From NCBI RefSeq assembly GCF_000816245.1, contig NZ_CP007769.1, forward strand, positions 156,464 to 220,463: 64,000 nucleotides of DNA. The letters are read 5' to 3'. The notes beneath the pieces were generated by a model. That model was not told the DNA's origin. It ran no database searches and saw nothing but the letters and a program-made list of their open reading frames with translations. This DNA is from Campylobacter sp. RM16704. Lineage in GTDB: Bacteria > Campylobacterota > Campylobacteria > Campylobacterales > Campylobacteraceae. The position numbers and the translations under genes were made by a program. This document shows, piece by piece, positions 56,175 through 63,566 of this stretch. How positions within the stretch are numbered: the stretch's first letter is position 1; each line of letters opens with the position of its first letter.

Positions 56175-57000
56175 TTTTTTAGGCATATTTGTCAACGAAT
56201 GTGTAAGTACTATAGAAGGTTTAACTGGAAAAAATGCTGAATTTAGTGAGTATTACGAATATGATGTAAATTCTCAAGATTCTATGACTCCACCATTAGT
56301 ATGTGCTACTTTTAGCATTAATAATGACATGAAAATTAAGGTCTTAGCAAGTGCGGTTTTAATGAGTGCAATTGGTGAATGGATGATGGGGGAAGAGGAA
56401 ATCTCCAAAAATAACGAATTAAATGATGATGAAATGGATGCAGCTAAAGAAGCTATACAAAATATTATTTCTGCATTTTCTACAACCTTAGGTGCACAAA
56501 AAGAAATTCCTAAAATGGAATTTAATTTAGAAAATTGCGAATTTGTTGTAGATGCCTTAGATTTAGGTGGTTTCCATAAATTGTATTTATACAATGTAAA
56601 AATATTAGATTTGGAAGAGAAAATTTCTTTAGTTTTTGATGAGAAAATATATAAAATTTTAACTAAGACTGAATTAGAAGAAATTGTTGCATCAGAAGAT
56701 CATGCACAAGATCATAAAGCTTTAGCAAATGTTGAAGAGTTGAGAAATATCGGTTTGATTATGGATGTACGTTTACCTATAAGGGTGCGTATTGGTAGTA
56801 AAAAAATGCTTTTAAAAGACGTTTTGACTATGGATATTGGTTCTGTTATTGAGCTTGATCAACTCGCTAATGATCCTTTAGAAATTCTAGTTGGAGATAA
56901 AAAAATTGCCTATGGGGAAGTTGTAATTGTAGATGGAAACTTTGGAGTGCAAATTACCGAAATTGGCTCTAAAAAAGAAAGATTAGAACAATTAAGATGA
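56164..57000 (+). CDS. fliY: flagellar motor switch protein FliY
   Basis: A 278-residue protein with a CheC-like N-terminal part (to about 170; LNDDEMDAAKEAIQNIISAF) and a C-terminal FliN domain (RNIGLIMDVRLPIRVRIG, TMDIGSVIELDQLANDPLEI). FliY is the longer form of FliN that can act as a CheY phosphatase in some bacteria. Whether a separate fliN exists is not visible here. ATGA overlap with the following gene. Confidence 0.94.
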   Translation: MINDFLGIFVNECVSTIEGLTGKNAEFSEYYEYDVNSQDSMTPPLVCATFSINNDMKIKVLASAVLMSAIGEWMMGEEEISKNNELNDDEMDAAKEAIQNIISAFSTTLGAQKEIPKMEFNLENCEFVVDALDLGGFHKLYLYNVKILDLEEKISLVFDEKIYKILTKTELEEIVASEDHAQDHKALANVEELRNIGLIMDVRLPIRVRIGSKKMLLKDVLTMDIGSVIELDQLANDPLEILVGDKKIAYGEVVIVDGNFGVQITEIGSKKERLEQLR

Positions 57001-57632
57001 AAGAATGTATCATTGAAGATATTGCTTATCTTCAAGAATTAGAAAAAATTCAAAAAGGCATAACTTTTTTCGGTTCTGCTCGGTTAAAAGAAGATAATGA
57101 ATATTGTATATTGGCTTCAAATTTAGCAAAAAGACTAACTGATGAGGGTTATAGTATAATTAGTGGCGGTGGTGGAGGTATTATGCAGGCTGCTAATTAT
57201 GGTGCTATGCAGAGTAAAGCTTTGCATTTAAAATCTTTTGGTTTTAATATACATTTACCTTTTGAGCAAAAAGCAAATGATTTTTTAGAGTATAATATCA
57301 CTTTTAAGAGCTTAGCCATTCGCAAAATGGCTCTTATTCAAAAGAGTCTAGCTTTTGTGATTTTCCCAGGCGGCTTTGGGACATTGGATGAATTTTTTGA
57401 AATTCTTACTCTTAAACAGCTTAATTTTAAAAAAGATGTTCCTATTATTTTAGTTGGGCAAAAATTTTGGCATACTCTTGATAAATTTATAAAAACCTCT
57501 TTGCTAGAGCTTAAAACAATATCTAAAAATGATGAATTAAAGTATAGCATAAGTGATGATTTGGATGAAATTATAAGAATGATAAAGGATAATGATGAAA
57601 ATTCTTGTTGCGATGAGTGGGGGTGTAGATAG
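56997..57632 (+). CDS. LOG-family nucleotide-binding protein
   Basis: A 211-residue Rossmann-type protein with [35 protein letters not shown] and the signature [16 protein letters not shown] (PGGxGTxxE). The LOG family includes nucleoside-5'-monophosphate phosphoribohydrolases. The plant name (cytokinin activation) need not apply; in bacteria a role in nucleotide salvage is likely. It is coupled to fliY (ATGA), and its last 38 bases overlap mnmA. Confidence 0.88.
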   Translation: MKECIIEDIAYLQELEKIQKGITFFGSARLKEDNEYCILASNLAKRLTDEGYSIISGGGGGIMQAANYGAMQSKALHLKSFGFNIHLPFEQKANDFLEYNITFKSLAIRKMALIQKSLAFVIFPGGFGTLDEFFEILTLKQLNFKKDVPIILVGQKFWHTLDKFIKTSLLELKTISKNDELKYSISDDLDEIIRMIKDNDENSCCDEWGCR

Positions 57633-58611
57633 TACAGTTACTGCTTATAAGTTAAAACAAGCTGGACATGAAGTTCAAGGGTGTTACATGAAGCTTCATG
57701 GAAAACCTAATTATCATGAAGAAAATATACAAAAAGTTGAAAAAGTTGCTAAATTTTTAGATATCAAATATCATATTTTAGACTTACAAGAAGATTTTAA
57801 AAATCAAGTTTATATGCCTTTTGTAAATACATATAAAGAAGGAAAAACCCCAAACCCTTGTGCTTTATGTAATCGCTTTATCAAGCTTGGTAAGCTTTTG
57901 GAATTTGCTAAGAGTTTGGGTTGTGAGAAATTAGCCACAGGTCATTATGCAAGGATAGAAAATGGTTTGATTAAAACTGCGGTTGATGAGAGTAAGGATC
58001 AAAGCTATTTTTTAGCAAATGCAGATAAAAAAGCTTTGGGATATTTGATTTTCCCTCTTGGAGAGATGAAAAAAGAAGATGTAAAAAAATTTGCTTCTAC
58101 AATCAATGTTTTAAAATCTTTTGCAACACAAAAGGAAAGTTCTGAAATTTGTTTTGTGGAAGATACTTATGTGCAAGTTTTAGATCAGTTTATGGATACC
58201 AAAATTCCAGGTATTGTAAGAGATAGTAGTGGCAAAGAAGTGGGAAAACATGAAGGTTATATGCACTATACTATAGGCAAAAGAAGGGGTTTTGAAGTGC
58301 GTGGGGCACATGAGCCACATTTTGTATTAAAAATTGATCCTAAAAAAAATGAAATTATAGTAGGAAAAAAAGAAGAACTTAAAATAAGTGAATTTAATCT
58401 TGATAATATTAATTTATTTATTGATACTAAAGAGTTAGATTGTGAAGTAAAAATACGCTATAGATCAAGATCAACCCCATGTAAGGTTTTGATCAATGAA
58501 GATAAAAGTGCAAAAATTATCTTACAAGAGCCTGTTTATGGACTTGCTAGCGGACAAATGGCGGTATTTTACGACAAAGATTTAGTTCTTGCAAGTGGAT
58601 TTATAAATTAA
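57595..58611 (+). CDS. mnmA: tRNA-specific 2-thiouridylase MnmA
   Basis: A 338-residue PP-loop enzyme making s2U34 in tRNA. SGGVDS at 8-13 binds ATP; the catalytic Cys pair lies in [15 protein letters not shown] and [19 protein letters not shown] and HYTIGKRRG are family motifs. Two ATGs occur; the second (57595) is five bases from AAAGGA and gives [10 protein letters not shown]. The 5' end overlaps the LOG gene by 38 bases. Confidence 0.96.
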   Translation: MKILVAMSGGVDSTVTAYKLKQAGHEVQGCYMKLHGKPNYHEENIQKVEKVAKFLDIKYHILDLQEDFKNQVYMPFVNTYKEGKTPNPCALCNRFIKLGKLLEFAKSLGCEKLATGHYARIENGLIKTAVDESKDQSYFLANADKKALGYLIFPLGEMKKEDVKKFASTINVLKSFATQKESSEICFVEDTYVQVLDQFMDTKIPGIVRDSSGKEVGKHEGYMHYTIGKRRGFEVRGAHEPHFVLKIDPKKNEIIVGKKEELKISEFNLDNINLFIDTKELDCEVKIRYRSRSTPCKVLINEDKSAKIILQEPVYGLASGQMAVFYDKDLVLASGFIN

Positions 58612-58639
58612 CAACAAAGGATTTGTTCCTTTGGTGTTG
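58612..58639 (+). terminator. candidate terminator between mnmA and the XRE gene
   Basis: CAAC plus AAAGGA pairs with TCCTTT and GTTG across a three-base bulge, starting one base after the mnmA stop. It may work in both directions, since the XRE gene ends at 58653 on the other strand. Confidence 0.5.
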
Positions 58640-58652
58640 TATTCTTATGTAA

Positions 58653-58904
58653 TTATTCTAATAAATCTTTCAATGGAATGTCTAAGCTTTTAGAAATTTT
58701 ATATAAATGTTCTAAGTTAAAATGCTTACCATATCGATTGCATTCACAATTTGAATAAAAAGCAACCGATTTTATGCCTATATCTAAAGCTAGTTCAAGC
58801 TGGGAAATTCCCTTTTTTTCTCTAAAATTTCTTATATTTGATGATACTTTTTTATAAAAATTTAAAATTTCTTCTTCGCTAGAATTGCTAAAGTCATCTT
58901 CCAT
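58653..58904 (-). CDS. XRE-family transcriptional regulator
   Basis: An 83-residue protein with an N-terminal acidic stretch and one HTH_3 domain (about 18-80): IRNFREKKGISQLELALDIG, then SVAFYSNCECNRYGKHFNLE, HLYKISKSLDIPLKDLL. It lacks a second domain and so probably acts as a dimeric repressor. Its AGGA ribosome site lies within one copy of a palindrome that occurs twice in the divergent gap, which suggests autoregulation and control of the lipoprotein genes next door (inference). Confidence 0.88.
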   Translation of the reverse strand: MEDDFSNSSEEEILNFYKKVSSNIRNFREKKGISQLELALDIGIKSVAFYSNCECNRYGKHFNLEHLYKISKSLDIPLKDLLE

Positions 58905-58908
58905 TTTT

Positions 58909-58922
58909 TATCCTATAGGATT
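58909..58922 (-). promoter_or_regulatory. operator-like palindrome, copy 1
   Basis: A 12-bp perfect core ATCCTATAGGAT (58910-58921), overlapping the ribosome site of the XRE gene and five bases from its ATG. Same sequence as copy 2; centres are 56 bases apart. Confidence 0.75.
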
Positions 58923-58947
58923 AATATGAAATTAAACTTTACAAAGA

Positions 58948-58953
58948 TATAAT
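58948..58953 (+). promoter_or_regulatory. -10 box of the lipoprotein operon
   Basis: A perfect TATAAT in the divergent gap, predicted start near 58960, just ahead of palindrome copy 2 and 42 bases before the ATG. Confidence 0.65.
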
Positions 58954-58964
58954 TTTTTTAAATA

Positions 58965-58978
58965 TATCCTATAGGATA
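58965..58978 (+). promoter_or_regulatory. operator-like palindrome, copy 2
   Basis: A perfect 14-bp palindrome TATCCTATAGGATA located directly downstream of the predicted transcription start of the lipoprotein operon, where a bound repressor would block RNA polymerase. Confidence 0.78.
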
Positions 58979-58994
58979 AATTAAAGGAGTAAAA

Positions 58995-59384
58995 ATGAAA
59001 AAAATAGCATTCTTTTTTATTGCTTGTATTTTATTTACAGCATGCAATAAAACTTTATACAATCCGCAGGTGGATGAAAAGTTAACTGTAGCAAAAGCTC
59101 AAAAAGATATAAAAATAGGTATGAGCTCATCTGAAATCATAGAAATAATGGGATCTCCAAATATTATATCAACTGATGAGCAAAGAAGAGAAGTTTGGGT
59201 ATATGATAAGATTAACACTCAAAGAGCTTATCAAAATTCATCTGGTGGTATAAGTATTATTTTGGCTGGGGTTGCTGGAAATAGTGGTAGTAACGTTAGT
59301 ACACAACGAACTTTAACTGTTATTATCAAATTTGATAATAACCAAAAAGTTAGAGATGTAGCATACCACACTTCAAGCTTTTAA
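58995..59384 (+). CDS. small lipoprotein with SmpA/BamE-like fold
   Basis: A 129-residue lipoprotein (lipobox LFTAC, Cys 17). The segment AKAQKDIKIGMSSSEIIEIM followed by GSPNIISTDEQRREVWVYDK matches the short helix-turn-helix-sheet pattern of the SmpA/OmlA/BamE fold. A glycine/serine-rich loop lies in the middle. BamE itself works at BamA, but this gene sits in a small regulated unit, so another role is likely. First gene after the twin operators. Confidence 0.78.
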   Translation: MKKIAFFFIACILFTACNKTLYNPQVDEKLTVAKAQKDIKIGMSSSEIIEIMGSPNIISTDEQRREVWVYDKINTQRAYQNSSGGISIILAGVAGNSGSNVSTQRTLTVIIKFDNNQKVRDVAYHTSSF

Positions 59385-59394
59385 GGTATTAAAT

Positions 59395-59928
59395 ATGAAG
59401 TTTATAATACCTATTTTTTTACTTATTTTTAGTGGTTGTGCTACAACTAGTGTTAAGGAAATGATGAAAATTGAAACATCTACAGCGCAAGAAAGACAAT
59501 TGCAGACTAAAAGTTTTAATACCGTTGATACAAATAAAATTTTGTCATCTAGTATTGCAACATTGCAAGATCTTGGATTTAATATAGATGAAATCAATAG
59601 GGACTTTGGTATAGTTAGTGCATCTAAAATAAGAGATGCGCGTGAAGCTTCAACACAGGTTGGCGTTGTATTCTTGGTACTATTATCGCCAAGTGCTGCT
59701 ATAGCCGCTTCAAAACAATCAGATCACACACAAGAAATTAAAGCAAGTATAGTTGTTTCTACAAATAACAAGCTAAAAAAAACTTTTGTAAGATTTACAA
59801 TGCAAAGAACCATAAGAAACCAAGAAGGTGCGGTTAATGAGGTTGGTACGATCAAAGAACCAGAAATTTATCAACAATTTTATGAAAAATTATCAAAATC
59901 AGTGTTTTTGGAGGCAAATGAACTATGA
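59395..59928 (+). CDS. lipoprotein, paralogue A of a tandem pair
   Basis: A 177-residue lipoprotein with lipobox IFSGC (Cys 15). The core SSSIATLQDLGFNIDEINRD then FGIVSASKIRD is shared with the next gene. A hydrophobic run VGVVFLVLLSPSAAIAASK near residues 88-106 could be a membrane-inserting hairpin and is missing from the paralogue. Ending EPEIYQQFYEKLSKSVFLEA is again shared. No named family is recognised. It overlaps the next start (ATGA). Confidence 0.8.
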   Translation: MKFIIPIFLLIFSGCATTSVKEMMKIETSTAQERQLQTKSFNTVDTNKILSSSIATLQDLGFNIDEINRDFGIVSASKIRDAREASTQVGVVFLVLLSPSAAIAASKQSDHTQEIKASIVVSTNNKLKKTFVRFTMQRTIRNQEGAVNEVGTIKEPEIYQQFYEKLSKSVFLEANEL

Positions 59929-60347
59929 AAAAAATATTATTATTTATAATAGCTTTATATTTTGTTGGGTGTGGTATAAATTCTAGACAAATGGTTATTG
60001 AAAATACTCAGCAACTTCAAGTTAGGACATACCAAACAAAAGAATATGATTATCCTAAAAAAATTGTTGCAAAGGCTGGTGTTTCTGCATTGCAAGATTT
60101 AGGTTTTGTAATAGATAAAGCGGATTTACAAACAGGTACAGTTACTGCAACAAAACTATCAAAAGGTGCAACAATGCGTATAACATTGGTTGTAAGAGAA
60201 AAAGGAGATAAAAAATCAACCATTAGGGCAAATGCTCAATATGGATCTAACATGCAAGTTCCAACTCTTGTAGAAGATCCAGAAATTTATCATTCGTTTT
60301 TTCAAGTGCTAGATAAGGCAATATTCTTTGAAAAAGAGAATATATAA
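59925..60347 (+). CDS. lipoprotein, paralogue B of a tandem pair
   Basis: A 140-residue lipoprotein (lipobox YFVGC, Cys 16). It repeats the plan of the preceding gene: QLQVRTYQTKEYD, GVSALQDLGFVIDKADLQTG, VTATKLSKG, and an end EDPEIYHSFFQVLDKAIFFE. The insert with the hydrophobic run is absent. Tandem duplication followed by divergence is the simplest reading. The two could form a hetero-oligomer at the outer membrane (inference). Confidence 0.8.
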   Translation: MKKILLFIIALYFVGCGINSRQMVIENTQQLQVRTYQTKEYDYPKKIVAKAGVSALQDLGFVIDKADLQTGTVTATKLSKGATMRITLVVREKGDKKSTIRANAQYGSNMQVPTLVEDPEIYHSFFQVLDKAIFFEKENI

Positions 60348-60358
60348 AGGAAAACACA

Positions 60359-60751
60359 TTGAGAATAATAATTTTTATGTTGCTTTTATCTGTAATGTAC
60401 GCAGATAATTGCAATAATGAGCAAAATGATTACAAAGAAGCTGTATTAGAATATAAAATTACTATACAAAATTTAGATCAACAAGAACAAATTGACTTAG
60501 ACAGAGTGCATAATAATATTCTTAGAAATAATACAAAGTCTCCAATGGATTTAATGCAAGAAAGATTATCTGATAATTACAATGCTTTCGAATATAGAAA
60601 TAAAATATTAGAGGAAGATAATCGTGCTATAAGAGATATAATAAATATGCAAGATGAAGTTAGAAATTTTTACAATAGACAAAGATTAATAGCTCTTGAA
60701 AAATTAAATTTATCAAAGTTGAAACTGCAAAGATGTAAAAATAAAAAATAA
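60359..60751 (+). CDS. small exported helical protein
   Basis: A 130-residue protein starting at TTG, seven bases after AAAGGA. A short signal peptide (about 1-15, ending MYA) is followed by a Gln/Asn/Asp-rich, mostly helical and probably coiled-coil body, with Cys near both ends (DNCNNE and LQRCKNKK) that could form a disulfide. No family is recognised. Same strand and short spacing place it in the lipoprotein operon. Confidence 0.65.
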   Translation: MRIIIFMLLLSVMYADNCNNEQNDYKEAVLEYKITIQNLDQQEQIDLDRVHNNILRNNTKSPMDLMQERLSDNYNAFEYRNKILEEDNRAIRDIINMQDEVRNFYNRQRLIALEKLNLSKLKLQRCKNKK

Positions 60752-60773
60752 ATTATAACAGTTTGGAATTATT

Positions 60774-61010
60774 ATGGAGATCTTCTTTGTTTTTACTTAT
60801 CATATGGATTTCATTTACGAGATTGATTTATTTTCTTTTATTTATAATGATTTTATTCAAAGTGCTAATTATAAATCAGGTGGAAACATATCAAAACTTG
60901 ATTCTTTGTTTGGTGTAATTGCTTCTGTATTTACAAAATTAATCTTTTGCATAGTTGTAGTTGTGGTTATTTTAAGTTATATTTTAGAAAAACTACATAG
61001 CAAATCTTAA
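60774..61010 (+). CDS. small membrane protein, end of the lipoprotein operon
   Basis: A 78-residue protein with an aromatic N-terminal half (MEIFFVFTYHMDFIYEI) and one clear membrane span near the C-terminus (VFTKLIFCIVVVVVILSYIL, about 52-71) followed by basic residues. No family is recognised, and the ribosome site is weak (TTGGAATT). It may be a C-tail-anchored inner-membrane partner of the exported proteins encoded upstream; this rests on position only. Confidence 0.5.
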   Translation: MEIFFVFTYHMDFIYEIDLFSFIYNDFIQSANYKSGGNISKLDSLFGVIASVFTKLIFCIVVVVVILSYILEKLHSKS

Positions 61011-61052
61011 TTCTATATTTTTATGTAATCGTTAAAACAATAGGTATAATGA

Positions 61053-61544
61053 TCAAAATATCTCCATAATGCTTATATCAAACCATAAAAGATCAAATTT
61101 AAGTAAAATTCCATAAATCACAGCACTAAACAATCCTGCGAAAATTCCTGCTAAAACATCATCTAGCATTACACCTAAACCGCCTTTAGTTTTTTTGTCA
61201 ATTTTACCTATGATAGAAGGTTTTGTGATATCAAAAAATCTAAATAAAACAAAAGAAAGTAAAAAAGTAAAAACACTTTGACCACAAATTGCTAAAGCTA
61301 AAAATACCCCTACAACTTCATCTATAACGATGTGTTTATCATCATGTTTGCCTGTTTGTTTTTCGTATTGATCGATGATTTTTATAGAGACTAGGAAAAG
61401 TAAAATTGCAAGTAAAATTAAAGTTCCTATGCCAAGATATCTTAGTATAAAAAAAGCAGGGATGAGTGCTGCTATAGTTCCAAAAGTTCCTGGAGCTTTA
61501 CTTACACTACCTGAATAAAAAAATGTTAAAAATAGTTTTTGCAT
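61053..61544 (-). CDS. pgpA: phosphatidylglycerophosphatase A
   Basis: A 163-residue inner-membrane enzyme that removes phosphate from phosphatidylglycerol phosphate. SGSVSKAPGTFGTIAAL, HDDKHIVIDEVVGVF and FFDITKPSIIGKIDKKTKGG / LGVMLDDVLAG are the family motifs with acidic metal ligands, and several membrane spans lie between. It begins two bases after the stop of the ATP-sulfurylase-like gene. It converges with the lipoprotein operon. Confidence 0.93.
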   Translation of the reverse strand: MQKLFLTFFYSGSVSKAPGTFGTIAALIPAFFILRYLGIGTLILLAILLFLVSIKIIDQYEKQTGKHDDKHIVIDEVVGVFLALAICGQSVFTFLLSFVLFRFFDITKPSIIGKIDKKTKGGLGVMLDDVLAGIFAGLFSAVIYGILLKFDLLWFDISIMEIF

Positions 61545-61546
61545 GA

Positions 61547-62713
61547 TTACACCATATATGACATTTGATGGAGCTTTATAAGCTGTTCGTAAAATTCTTT
61601 ATCGCTTCTATATTCTAAAATACCATGCGTAGGGAAAAGATTACTATAGATATTTTGTTTGTTATGGAAGCGATTTGGAAAAAGCTCTGATAAAATCAAA
61701 GCAGAAATTTCTCTTCTTATAAAAACTGCTGGTGGAATGATACCAAGTCTAAGTAAATTTTTTAAAGAATCTCCGTGGTATTTCATATGATGATGAGCTC
61801 CATGTGGGCATGATTTGGTACTTACTATCATTTTGCACTCATCACAAAATACAAATTCAGGAAGTATGGTTACTTCTATATTATAATCTTTTGCAAAATC
61901 ATCAAGAACGGTAAATGCTTTGTTTTGGTTAAAATACATTCCAAGCCCTGCGTGATTTTGTCCTACGAAAAGTTTATTACAATCAAAGCTTTTAGCTAAA
62001 GCACATTCAAGTATAGGATTTAAATGTGAGGCAAATATTTTTATATTATATAAAGGTATAAGTAAAACCCTAGAAGAAGGAAGATAGTTTTGTGCAAAAA
62101 TATCAAAACAACGCTTTTTAAGTTTCAAATTCAAGCCATTATTTTCATAAGATTCTATAAGGAAAATAATCACTAGATCAGATTGTTCTATAGCCCATCT
62201 TAAAATTCTTTCATGCGCTCTATGAAAAGGATCAAAACTTGAAACAATGGCTGTGATATTAGAAGGATTGAGTCTTTTTTTGATTTTCTCAAAATCTTCT
62301 TTGATAGCTTTAATATGATTGTGATAAATTTCAAATTCGCCGCTTATACAAGTTTTTCCAAAATCATCAATCAAACAAGCATTAGGTCTAAAAATATCAT
62401 TAGTATTTTTATCGTTTTTAAATTTGCTTTCCAAGATTATATGTCCTATAACTTTATCATCGCATATAAATTCTATTTTTTCGCCAATTCTTGCATTTTC
62501 TAAAGTTTTTTCATTTTCTTTCATTCCTGCTGGGGCAAAGGTTAAAGTGTAAGGAATTTTTTGATTGTGAATCATTCCTGTAGATAGAACTTCATCTCTT
62601 TCTTTTTCATTCATTAATTTTGTAAAAGATCCAAAAATACCTTCTTTTATAAAACATAAAACCTCGTATTCTTCTTCTGATATTGTAATGTTATTTTTTC
62701 TTACTGATGCCAT
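61547..62713 (-). CDS. ATP-sulfurylase-like nucleotidyltransferase
   Basis: A 388-residue protein with a PUA-like N-terminal part (1-150) and a sulfate-adenylyltransferase-like catalytic part. SSFDPFHRAH (158-167) stands where ATP sulfurylases have QTRNPxHxxH; GQNHAGLGMYF and SCPHGAHHHMKYHGDS follow, with a CDEC pair near 290-293. The catalytic Arg and Asn of the first motif are missing. No sulfate-reduction or APS-kinase genes are nearby, so the substrate may not be sulfate. A member at this place is conserved in Campylobacter. Confidence 0.8.
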   Translation of the reverse strand: MASVRKNNITISEEEYEVLCFIKEGIFGSFTKLMNEKERDEVLSTGMIHNQKIPYTLTFAPAGMKENEKTLENARIGEKIEFICDDKVIGHIILESKFKNDKNTNDIFRPNACLIDDFGKTCISGEFEIYHNHIKAIKEDFEKIKKRLNPSNITAIVSSFDPFHRAHERILRWAIEQSDLVIIFLIESYENNGLNLKLKKRCFDIFAQNYLPSSRVLLIPLYNIKIFASHLNPILECALAKSFDCNKLFVGQNHAGLGMYFNQNKAFTVLDDFAKDYNIEVTILPEFVFCDECKMIVSTKSCPHGAHHHMKYHGDSLKNLLRLGIIPPAVFIRREISALILSELFPNRFHNKQNIYSNLFPTHGILEYRSDKEFYEQLIKLHQMSYMV

Positions 62714-63566
62714 ATTTTTTCCTTTTTTCCCATAAAGACTTTCTTGAAATTCCTAATTTTTTTGATAAATCAGTGTCAGGAAATACATTTTGATAACTAA
62801 TAATAATATGTTTAACATAATCATCAATAGTCAAAATTCCATTACTTTCAAAGGTTTTTTCATCGGTGTTTAAATCTATAATTTTAAATCCATCACACTC
62901 GATGTTTGCACTTGTGTGTATAATAACAGATTTTTTAATAGCTAAATTTAATAGTTTTTCTTTTTCTAAAGATTTTAATGTCTGAAAATTTGTTAGATAA
63001 TATAATGAGTTATCTTTAAAAATTTTATCTAAATTTTGATGGTGTGATAAATCTATGTAGATATTTGCAATATTGTGTTCATTGGTATAGTTAAATACAA
63101 AATGATCGGCAAAAATTTGATTGTTTGTTTTTAGAATTAAAGGAGTTTTTATTTTTTTATAATCAAAAATAGGCAATTTTGCTGTTTCAAATTTATGCTT
63201 AAGATAAGATTGGTAAGTATGATTTAAAACACTTATTTTTTTAAATTCTTGAAAATGTTTCATTTTGCGTGTAAGTTCTTCTATCATAAAAGGTTTTTGT
63301 ATATAATCACTAGCTCCTGATTTTAAAGGCGTTAAAACCGTATCTGAGCTAATATAAGATATAAGCAAAATGATTATTTTATGTTTAAAAATTTCTATAA
63401 TATGCTCAAAATTAGCCACACTAGTTGAAAGTAAGATGATTTCATAATCATGATAAACTATTTCATTAATATTTGCTATTATGTCACACTCATAACCTAT
63501 AGAATTTAATTTTGAACCCATACTTTGTGCTAAATAAAATTCATTTTCTACTATTAAAACTTTCAT
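62691..63566 (-). CDS. atypical response regulator, HP1021-like
   Basis: A 291-residue orphan regulator. A receiver domain (1-120) keeps the KPF lysine (YIQKPFMIEEL), but the phospho-acceptor position is Ser 47 (YEIILLSTS) and the second acidic residue is N8. The C-terminus has a Fis-like HTH (DTDLSKKLGISRKSLWEKRK). This matches HP1021 of H. pylori, which acts without phosphorylation on redox response and replication. I start at ATG 63566 (ATGA overlap with ispDF) and not at the TTG 12 bases upstream. Confidence 0.88.
   Translation of the reverse strand: MKVLIVENEFYLAQSMGSKLNSIGYECDIIANINEIVYHDYEIILLSTSVANFEHIIEIFKHKIIILLISYISSDTVLTPLKSGASDYIQKPFMIEELTRKMKHFQEFKKISVLNHTYQSYLKHKFETAKLPIFDYKKIKTPLILKTNNQIFADHFVFNYTNEHNIANIYIDLSHHQNLDKIFKDNSLYYLTNFQTLKSLEKEKLLNLAIKKSVIIHTSANIECDGFKIIDLNTDEKTFESNGILTIDDYVKHIIISYQNVFPDTDLSKKLGISRKSLWEKRKKYGISKKK

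Noticed and set aside
61045-61050. Perfect TATAAT on the plus strand
   Set aside because: It points into the 3' end of the minus-strand pgpA with no plus-strand gene after it; treated as chance in AT-rich DNA.
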